Assembly: GCA_964599655.1 (NCBI GenBank)
Contig: CAZRGV010000056.1
Location: forward strand, 1-37,033
Length of the DNA: 37,033 bases
Direction: 5' to 3'
Origin: CAZRGV01 sp964599655
GTDB taxonomy: Bacteria > Planctomycetota > Planctomycetia > Isosphaerales > Isosphaeraceae
Below, piece by piece: positions 30,715 through 37,033 of this stretch (positions within the stretch are counted from its first letter, which is position 1; the number at the start of each line of letters is the position of its first letter). A program made the translations under genes and the position numbers. The notes under the pieces are model-generated. The model was given only the letters and a program-made list of their open reading frames with translations, made no database searches and was not told where the DNA came from.

Positions 30715-33183
30715 TCAGTCCTTGAAGACGAACTCGGCCGAGTTGAAGAGTGCCCACAACAGGTCTTCGGTCGCCCGGCGACGGCTCACGCCTTCCTCCT
30801 GGAAGACGCTCTCGCCGATCTGGCGTTCCTCGTCGGTCGGCATCCGGCAGTAGGTCCGGAGGTAGAGCTCCTCGACGATCTCGCGAGGCGACTTCTCCGA
30901 CTCGGCCAGCTTCGCCGCCAGACCCTTGTCGCTGGTGACCTTGGCGTGCAAGGCCGGGGCGTTCATCAGGTGAAGCGCCTGGACGACCGAGGTGTCGCTG
31001 GTCCGCTCGCAAGGCGGGTCCTGGTTCGGGTCGGGCCGGCCGAACGTATCGAGGAAGAGCGAGTCGTTCCGCACGGTCCAGAGGGCCGCGGCGCTGGTTC
31101 CCGGCGGTGCCGCCTCGAACGACTCGGGCACGCCGGTGATGTCGCAGATCGCGTCGAGCAGGACCTCGGCCCGAAGCCGCTGGCGATAGTGCCGCGAGTG
31201 GTTCCTCGTATCGGCCAGGTTCCGGTCGTTCGGTTCGGTGCTCAGACCATAAACATACGAGGTCATGATCGTGCGGATCAGGTGTTTCAGGTCGTAGCCG
31301 TGGCGACGGAAGTCGTCGGCGAGGGCCTCCAGCAGCGGCCCGTTGGTGGGCGGGTTGGTGGCCCGCAGGTCGTCGACCGGCTCGACCAGGCCACGAACCA
31401 TCAGCTCGGTCCAGACCCGGTTGACGATCACCTGCGCGAAGTATGGGTTGGTCGACGAGGTCATCCAGTCGGCCAGCACCTGTCGCGGATCGACCTCGGG
31501 ATCGGTCGCCTTGGCCGCCTCGCCGAAGAGGGGCTTGGGCTCCATGTTTTCGTGGGTCAGCGGGTGCTTCACCGAGCCGCTTTTGGCGGTGAACATGATT
31601 TCCTCGCTTCCCGAGATCGGGGGCGAGAGTCCGGTCCCCTTGCGGCCGATGCGGGCGAAGTAGGAGGCGAAGCCGTAGAAGTTGTCCTGGCCCCAGACCT
31701 CGAACGGGTGATGGTGGCACCGGGCGCATTCGAGCCGGATGCCGAGGAACAGTTGGCTGATCATCGTCGCCGCTTCCTCGGGCTCGCGACGATCGCGGAA
31801 GATGACGGACGCCCCGTCGCGGAAGGTGCTGCCTTGCGCCGTGACGATCTCGCGGACGAACTGGTCGTACGGCATGTTCCGGCGGAACGCGTCGCGAATC
31901 CAGGCGTCGAGGTTGAAGACCGCCTTGATGCCGACGCGGTAGGGGTTCGGCCGCAGCAGGTCGGCCCATTTGTTCGCCCAATGATCGGCGTATTCGGGCC
32001 GTTGGAGAAGCTCGTCGACCAGCGCGGCCCGCTTGTTCGAGGACGCATTGTCCAGGAAGGCCCGCGTTTCGTCCGGAGTGGGCAGGCGGCCGATCACGTC
32101 GAGGTAGGCCCTTCGGAGGAAGGTCGCGTCACTGGCTTGGGCCGACGGCGTGATTCCCAGCTTCTGGAGCTTGTCCCAGACGAGCCCATCAATGAAGTTC
32201 GATCGAGGCAGGTCCGCGTAGACCTCGGCCGGGACGGTGCCGGAGAGCGGGATCGTAACCTCGCAGGTGGCGAAGTAGCCTCGGAAACGAGCGGTGATCG
32301 CCGCCTCGCCCGGAATCGGTCCCGCCTGGATCAGGCCGTTCTCATCGACGGCCACGACGGCCGACTCGTTGGACTGGAACGCCGCCAGGTGGGTCACGTC
32401 CTCGGTCGAACCATCGGAGAATCGGGCCGTAACGACGACCTGCTGCTCCTCGTTGTTGGTCATGCTGCGAGCGGGCGGCTCGATCGTGATCGCTTCAAGA
32501 GTCGGGGCGTCGGCCGGGTCGCGGGCCAACCCCTGCTCGATCCAGCGTCGGAGGATCTCGTAGTGAGGTCCATCTTTCTCCATCCGCCGGCCGCCGCCGT
32601 GCGGCACCTGCGCCGAGCCTTTCTGGAGCAACAGGCTTCGCTCGGGAGCCGCCGGGAAGACGCGACGGCCGCGAGCCTCGCGGGTCAGGGCTTCCATGTC
32701 GAAGTTCGGGTCGAACGCCAGCAGCGAAAGCTGGAAGCCGTTTTGCCCGCGCTGCTTGCCGTGACAGGCCCCCGCGTTGCAGCCAAGACGGGTGAGGACC
32801 GGCTGGACGTCGTGTTCGAGCGTGACGCGGTTCGCGGTGTCCATCCCCTCGACCCGGATCGTCGCCCTGGCCTGCTGGTCGGCGACGGTCGCGACGACGA
32901 GACCCGTTCCATTGGCCTTCGGACGGACGATCCCGGAGGCGTCCACTTCGAGGATCTCGGGCGTCTCGGTCCGGAACTCGGCCTTGCGGGTCAGGTCGAA
33001 CCGCTGGCCGTCGGCCATGGCCGTCACGATGAGCCGCTGACGGGCCAGATCGCCGCGAAGCACGGCCTGACCTGGCGTCAGAAGGATCTCATTGGGGGGG
33101 CTGGCTCCCGCGTTGGCCGCGGTCGCGAGGGCCAGCACAAGGGGCAGGAACCGGTAAAGCCGCAAGGGCTGCCTCGGCGGCAT
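30715..33183 (-). CDS. DUF1549/DUF1553 (PSD1-type) exported cytochrome-like protein
   Basis: Protein of 822 residues from ATG 33183, which has GGAG 8 bases upstream and gives a clean signal peptide (LYRFLPLVLALATAANAGA); an ATG at 33228 would add 15 residues. Domains in order: BIG2-like Ig domain (QRFDLTRKAEFRTETPEILEV ... NGTGLVVATVADQQA), a PSCyt-like segment with CNAGACHG, a second BIG2 domain (VVVTARFSDGSTEDVTHLAAF), DUF1549 (NFIDGLVWDKLQKLGITPS, RRAYLDVIGRLPT, YADHWANKWADLLR, RCHHHPFE with CARCH) and DUF1553 (WMTSSTNPYFAQVIVNRVW, RLRAEVLLDAICDITGVP, LFNSAEFVFKD). Heme-type CxxCH motifs suggest redox function in the periplasm; activity is unknown. First gene of the operon with DUF1501 and the PPC protein. 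Confidence 0.94.
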   Translation of the reverse strand: MPPRQPLRLYRFLPLVLALATAANAGASPPNEILLTPGQAVLRGDLARQRLIVTAMADGQRFDLTRKAEFRTETPEILEVDASGIVRPKANGTGLVVATVADQQARATIRVEGMDTANRVTLEHDVQPVLTRLGCNAGACHGKQRGQNGFQLSLLAFDPNFDMEALTREARGRRVFPAAPERSLLLQKGSAQVPHGGGRRMEKDGPHYEILRRWIEQGLARDPADAPTLEAITIEPPARSMTNNEEQQVVVTARFSDGSTEDVTHLAAFQSNESAVVAVDENGLIQAGPIPGEAAITARFRGYFATCEVTIPLSGTVPAEVYADLPRSNFIDGLVWDKLQKLGITPSAQASDATFLRRAYLDVIGRLPTPDETRAFLDNASSNKRAALVDELLQRPEYADHWANKWADLLRPNPYRVGIKAVFNLDAWIRDAFRRNMPYDQFVREIVTAQGSTFRDGASVIFRDRREPEEAATMISQLFLGIRLECARCHHHPFEVWGQDNFYGFASYFARIGRKGTGLSPPISGSEEIMFTAKSGSVKHPLTHENMEPKPLFGEAAKATDPEVDPRQVLADWMTSSTNPYFAQVIVNRVWTELMVRGLVEPVDDLRATNPPTNGPLLEALADDFRRHGYDLKHLIRTIMTSYVYGLSTEPNDRNLADTRNHSRHYRQRLRAEVLLDAICDITGVPESFEAAPPGTSAAALWTVRNDSLFLDTFGRPDPNQDPPCERTSDTSVVQALHLMNAPALHAKVTSDKGLAAKLAESEKSPREIVEELYLRTYCRMPTDEERQIGESVFQEEGVSRRRATEDLLWALFNSAEFVFKD

Positions 33184-33397
33184 GAGACGCACTCCGTGAG
33201 GGCGGGACGTCGGGGCAGGATTCACCATCGAACAATCTTAACGGATCGTCGCCGGAGTTCCAACAGGTCTCAAACAGTTTTTCGGCGCGATGGTAACGAC
33301 CTTCTGGCGTGGATGGCTCCGTTCTGGTAACGGACGAGGGAACCGTGGATTTCGTCCGTCTTCGAGTGGAATCTCTCCAAACCGACAGGGAACCCCC

Positions 33398-34981
33398 ATG
33401 CGACGAGTTCCGTTGATGTTTCCGGCCGTGACGGTCGTACTTCTCGGACTGCTGGCCTTCCGGTCCCCCGGCGGCCCCACCGCCTCGGGGCCAGACACCC
33501 CGCGACTGCCAGGTGCCCGTCCGACGATCGACGCCAGCCAGTTTCCCAGCCTGCAAGCCGCCTTCGATGCCCTACCCAAGGACGGCGGTCAGGTCCGGCT
33601 CCCCGCCGGGACGTTTGAGATCGACCGGCCGCTCGTCCTGAGCCGGGAAGACGTGTCGATCGTGGGGGCGGGCACCGCGACGCACATCAAGAACACGAAC
33701 ACCGACGGCCAGCCCGCGCTCGTGATCCAGCCCTCGGATCTCGCCAAGAACCCGCGATCCCGGATCTGGCGAATCAAGCTGGCCGATTTCCGGATCACGG
33801 GCAACCCCTAGAGCGGCCACGGCATCGAGGCCAACGGGGTCGACGAGTTCTTCGTCGACGGCCTGACCGTCAGCGAGCACGGGGGCGACGGCATCCACAT
33901 GAAGGATTGCTACGAGGATCCCCGCATTTGTGATTCTCTGATCACTTACAACAAGCAGACTGGCCTTCATTTGATCGCCTGCCACGACATCGTGGTGTCG
34001 GGCAACCAGTTCGAGGAGAACAACGACGCGCTCCGTTGTATCGATAGCTACAACCTTTGCATGACGGGCAACTGCGTCGACGACCACCTGCGCGATGGCG
34101 TGGTGATCGAGAACACGTATGGCTCGGTCGTCTCGGGAAACATGATCGAGGAGTGCGCGGGAACGGCCATCGTGCTCGACCGCGACTGCTACGGCATCAC
34201 CCTGAGCGCCAATGTGATCGCCCACGAAACGTCGGGCGGCATCGACCTTCGAGACGCTCACGGCTGCGCGGTGACGGGCAACTCGTTCCCGCTCGTGAAG
34301 CGAAACGCGCTCGTGATCGGCCCGGAGAGCGGCCGGATCACGGTNNNNNNNNNNGGCAATAGCTTCTCGGACAGCACGATCGGCCAGGCCAAGGAAAAGC
34401 GGCTGCCGGACGATCGGCAGGCCAGCGGTTTGACGCTCTCGGGGACGAAGGACATCGCCGTGACCGGGAACCTCTTCGCCGGAGTCGGACCCAAGGCCGT
34501 CGCGGTCGACGGGGCGCCCAGCGCGCGCGTCCTGTTCAGCGATAACGTCCTGACCGACGTCGAGAGCGACCACGAGAGGTTGGAGAATTCCATCGTCAAG
34601 GACAACCTCGAGAGCCGCCTCGAAGGATTGATCGGGATCTCGGGGCGTGTGGATGCGAAATTCGATCGGCCGAACGCGTCGCGAGTCACACGCCCCAACG
34701 GTCGATGGACGCCTTGGAAGACGGCGATCGAGGCCGGCCCGCGCCCGCCAACCCTTGGTTTCGAACCGAGGAACGGGCTCGGGCGTCGTTCGACTCTTCG
34801 GATCGAGAGAACAGGGGCCGAGGACGGACTGGGACGTTGGAGGCGTGTTGGGAATGTGGCGATTTTGCCGGCCGCGAGGTCTTTTCCCTTGCCGGATCGC
34901 TGGAATTCCTGGACCCGCACCGATCGTGCCGGAACAATGGAACGTCGGCACCTCGTCGACGTTGCGGAATCCACCACCTGA
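33398..34981 (+). pseudogene. Exported right-handed beta-helix protein with in-frame TAG stop
   Basis: ATG 33398 starts a signal peptide (RRVPLMFPAVTVVLLGLLAF). Then come a pectate-lyase-like N-terminus (IDASQFPSLQAAFDALPKDGGQVRLPAGTFEI) and many beta-helix coils with GN repeats. At 33809-33811 a TAG interrupts the frame (RITGNP-stop-SGHGIEANG), and the same frame continues with perfect family character to about 34625 (VVSGNQFEEN, VVSGNMIEEC, AVTGNLFAG). A single base change (for example AAG or CAG to TAG) would explain it: nonsense mutation, sequencing error, or less likely read-through. Ns at 34345-34354 hide a few residues. Beyond about 34640 the frame becomes Arg/Pro-rich and unlike a beta-helix, so the true end may be near 34630 with a further frame error. 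Likely a periplasmic polysaccharide-binding or lyase protein; no active site identified. It is divergent from the DUF1549 gene. Confidence 0.7.
34345..34354. other. Assembly gap (10 N) inside the beta-helix gene
   Basis: Ten Ns, probably a nominal gap length; the frame continues on both sides. Confidence 0.98.
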
Positions 34982-35011
34982 GCCCAGGCGACTCGATCGA
35001 GGCGCTCGCTC

Positions 35012-36133
35012 ATGTCCGAGCCACGGCCCGGAACACTCACTCCCGGTTCCCTCGTGCTGGCAAGGTTGCTCCCGGCCGGAAAGAACGGAGCGCCTTGTGC
35101 GCAGCTCCAGGACGCGCTTCGCACCGGGCTCGATCGGGACGAGAAAGGCCCTGCCCTGGCGGACCTGCTCGAGGGCCTCGTCTCTAAGGGTTTGATCGAG
35201 CGAACCGGCAAGGGGACGACCGAGCGCTGGCGGCTGACCGAGTCGGGCCAACGTCAGGCGCTCGACGTGCTGGGTCTCGACGCGCTGCCGTCCCGAACGT
35301 CCTGGACGATCATCCGGAACGTCTATCTGACGGTGAGGTCGCTCGGCCTGCACGCGCCGACCGCCGCCGAGGTCCGGCGGTTCGGCCAGGCGGACGGGTT
35401 CAAAGCGGCCCTTTTGAAATCGAGGTTCGGGCTGCCAATCGACGACTACCCGACGTTGCCCCAGGCGGTCAGCGCCCTGGCCTGGTCGATGATCGGCATC
35501 GCGTCGTCGGAGGAGTTTTCCGCCCCGAACGTTCAAAGGGCCCTGTTCCAAAGGGCCCTTGGGGAGTCGCGTCCCTCGACGCTCGCACGGTTGATCGACC
35601 GGCTGATCGCGAGATCGCTCGGCACGGAGGAGGCGAAGGTCGACGCGTTCCGGCTCGCCGTCCTTCGCGGCCTTCCCGAGCGATCGAACGCCGAATGGGT
35701 GCCGACGGTTGGAGCCAAGACCGTTGACGCGGTGCCCGAGGCGCCAACAACCGAGCCTCGGGCCGTTCCCGTGGAAGTGCGTGGGTTTCTTCCCACGGAC
35801 GTTTCGGAGCCGCCTCGGGAGAAGGAAACCATTCCGTTCGCCCTGCTGGCCTTTGCCTATCGCGTTTTGAGTGTCGCCAGGTCAATGCCCTCGGGTCGCG
35901 TGGGCGATCGCCTCGTCCTGATCGGCCCTCTTTGGGAGACCCTGAGGCGTGACGCGTCGTTTCTGGGCCTGGGGCGTTCGGACTTCCGGCAGCGCCTGAT
36001 CGAGGCGGATCAGGCCCGATTACTCGATCTGGAGCCTGTGCCGGCCTTCGAAGACCTCGATCCGGATCTCCTGCGAGACTCCGAAACTCTCCGGGCTGGC
36101 GGAACGGTCCATGCCGTCGCTCTACCGCGTTGA
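35012..36133 (+). CDS. Protein of unknown function with winged-helix-like N-terminus
   Basis: Protein of 373 residues, soluble, with no signal or membrane segment. Residues about 25-75 (ALADLLEGLVSKGLIERTGKG then ERWRLTESGQRQALDVLG) look like a winged helix-turn-helix with a beta-wing. The middle (100-200) is all-alpha and mentions no motif I recognise. After a Pro/Glu-rich linker (about 235-270) the C-terminal part (FALLAFAYRVLSVARSMPSGRVGDRLVLIGPLWETLRRD ... FRQRLIEADQARLLDLEPVPAF) resembles a second small winged-helix-like domain. It might bind DNA, but the partner and function are unknown. The start has GAGGCG upstream. Within the gene, AAAGGGCCCT occurs twice in tandem (35535-35560), encoding repeated QRAL. 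Confidence 0.75.
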   Translation: MSEPRPGTLTPGSLVLARLLPAGKNGAPCAQLQDALRTGLDRDEKGPALADLLEGLVSKGLIERTGKGTTERWRLTESGQRQALDVLGLDALPSRTSWTIIRNVYLTVRSLGLHAPTAAEVRRFGQADGFKAALLKSRFGLPIDDYPTLPQAVSALAWSMIGIASSEEFSAPNVQRALFQRALGESRPSTLARLIDRLIARSLGTEEAKVDAFRLAVLRGLPERSNAEWVPTVGAKTVDAVPEAPTTEPRAVPVEVRGFLPTDVSEPPREKETIPFALLAFAYRVLSVARSMPSGRVGDRLVLIGPLWETLRRDASFLGLGRSDFRQRLIEADQARLLDLEPVPAFEDLDPDLLRDSETLRAGGTVHAVALPR

Positions 36134-36161
36134 GCGTTCGTTCAGAAGAAGGCCCCCCGCT

Positions 36162-36209
36162 GGTTCCGGATCGTCGAAGAGCGTAAAGTAGTGCGACCGA
36201 TCCGGAACC
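36162..36209 (+). promoter_or_regulatory. 12-bp inverted repeat upstream of the transporter gene
   Basis: GGTTCCGGATCG (36162-36173) is the exact reverse complement of CGATCCGGAACC (36198-36209), separated by 24 bases that include TAAAGT, a weak -10-like box. The right arm ends 13 bases before the ATG at 36223, just before the GGGGAG ribosome binding site. It could be an operator with two half-sites, or a leader hairpin controlling translation. Confidence 0.45.
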
Positions 36210-36222
36210 TCGGGGAGAGCGC

Positions 36223-37033
36223 ATGAGCCCGGCGGACATTCGACGGTTGCGATGGCAGGTTCTGACAATCACATTGATGTTTGTCGGTTACTCGGGCTAT
36301 TATCTTTGCCGGTCGAATCTGGCGGTTTCGATGCCCCTGATCCAGGCCGACCTCGTGGCGAAGGGGATCTCGCCCGAAACGGCGATGATCCGGTTGGGAG
36401 AGATCCTTTCGTTCGGGACGATCGCCTACTCGCTGGGCAAGTTTTTCAGCGGCAGTCTTTCCGACGTCTTCGGCGGGCGGCCCAACTACCTGGCGGGGAT
36501 GGCGGGGGCGGTCGTCTTCACCGTCCTGTTCGCGGTCAGCGGCACGTTGCCGCTGTTCACGATGGCCTGGGTCGGGAATCGGTTGGTGCAGTCGATCGGC
36601 TGGCCGGGCATGGTCAAGATGGTTTCGCGGTGGTTCTCGTACTCGGCCTATGGCACGGTCATGGGGCTGATTAGCCTGAGTTACCTGTTCGGGGACGCGG
36701 CGTCGAAGTGGTTCATGGGCCGTCTGTTTGCCTCGGGCTGGGGCTGGCGAGGGGTTTTCGGCATCGGTGCGGGCATCCTGGCGACCATCGGGGTCGTCAA
36801 CGTGTGGCTGCTTCGCGAGTCGCCTGGTTGTCTCGGCCTGTCCGAGCCGGAATCGAATCCAGCGAACCTCTTCCGACACGCCGGACTGGAGACGAAACCG
36901 TCTGGGCTTCGATCGTTGCTGAAACCGCTATTGCGGAGTCCGGCCTTCTGGCTGGTCTGCCTCCTCTCCGCGATTGCTTTGCTCGCCTTACGCCACCTCC
37001 TGGGTGGCGAGGCATACTCCGGCCAACTCAGCC
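36223..37033 (+). CDS. MFS transporter, organophosphate:phosphate antiporter (OPA) type, 3'-truncated by window edge
   Basis: The open frame from ATG 36223 (GGGGAG 5 bases upstream) runs to the window end without a stop, 270 residues seen. At least six to seven membrane helices are visible. Family signatures: GYSGYYLCRSNLAVSMPLIQADL (helix 1, typical of GlpT/UhpT-like OPA transporters), GTIAYSLGKFFSGSLSDVFGGRPNYLAGM (MFS motif A region) and GWPGMVKMVSRWFSYSAYGTVMGLISLSYLFGDAASKW. OPA members exchange sugar phosphates or glycerol-3-phosphate for inorganic phosphate across the inner membrane; the substrate here cannot be told. The last roughly 20 codons (after FWLVCLLS) look less like the family and include a hairpin, so the sequence near the edge may be imperfect. 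Confidence 0.88.
   Translation, partial: MSPADIRRLRWQVLTITLMFVGYSGYYLCRSNLAVSMPLIQADLVAKGISPETAMIRLGEILSFGTIAYSLGKFFSGSLSDVFGGRPNYLAGMAGAVVFTVLFAVSGTLPLFTMAWVGNRLVQSIGWPGMVKMVSRWFSYSAYGTVMGLISLSYLFGDAASKWFMGRLFASGWGWRGVFGIGAGILATIGVVNVWLLRESPGCLGLSEPESNPANLFRHAGLETKPSGLRSLLKPLLRSPAFWLVCLLSAIALLALRHLLGGEAYSGQLS

Noticed and set aside
30379..33330. 983-residue plus-strand open frame
   Set aside because: Antisense of the DUF1549/DUF1553 and DUF1501 genes, open because of high GC in third positions.
33809..33811. Genome-wide amber recoding
   Set aside because: TAG serves as the normal stop of the kinase gene, so general recoding is not supported.
36142..36879. 245-residue minus-strand open frame
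   Set aside because: Overlaps the clear OPA transporter gene; composition is His/Arg/Asp-rich shadow sequence.

Overview
The window is GC-rich bacterial chromosome and looks like a planctomycete, most probably the Isosphaeraceae. That placement is inferred from gene content. It carries planctomycete-typical DUF1592/DUF1552 and DUF1549-DUF1553/DUF1501/PPC modules, a Ser/Thr kinase fused to WD40 repeats, many Tat or Sec exported proteins of unknown function, and an SbtA-type bicarbonate transporter. Four runs of N (3264-3273, 10989-11053, 24974-25015, 34345-34354) are assembly gaps, and one of them breaks a reading frame.

Layout. 1-4359 (+): 3' part of uvrB, then a tightly overlapping DUF2784-nadC-birA operon (NAD synthesis and protein biotinylation). 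4770-5600 (+): exported HEAT/TPR protein. 5601-6630: convergent intergenic region holding an array of six long hairpins spaced about 111 bp apart. 6631-8148 (-): SbtA-like transporter with an extra N-terminal exported domain. 8586-8942 (-): possible small exported Cys protein. 9214-11796 (+): hrpB helicase. 12145-16238 (+): DUF1592 cytochrome/CBM protein overlapping a DUF1552 protein. 16443-17318 (+): YpfJ-type zinc metallopeptidase. 17474-17715: frameshifted DUF6868 remnant. 17874-20255 (+): Tat-exported protein of unknown function followed 6 bp later by a degenerate cytochrome P450. 20288-24195 (-): DUF1501, Uma2, an exported unknown and DUF5131 (phage Gp37/Gp68-like) in one direction. 24503-27152 (+): WD40 Ser/Thr kinase. 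27487-33183 (-): operon DUF1549/DUF1553, DUF1501, PPC protein. 33398-34981 (+): beta-helix protein interrupted by an in-frame TAG. 35012-36133 (+): unknown protein with a winged-helix-like start. 36223-end (+): OPA-family MFS transporter, cut by the window edge.

The most interesting signal is the hairpin array at 5847-6491. Six units each present the same 16-base C-rich tip, CCTTCCCCCCCAGGAG (two copies carry one substitution). The flanking stems differ in sequence from unit to unit yet stay complementary. Two units are near-identical copies. This pattern argues for selection on structure, in RNA or as cruciform DNA, and I recognise no described family that matches it. Lesser points are an SbtA fusion, an atypical P450 beside an unknown exported protein, an amber-interrupted beta-helix gene, a 12-bp inverted repeat in front of the transporter gene, and several hairpins at gene ends.
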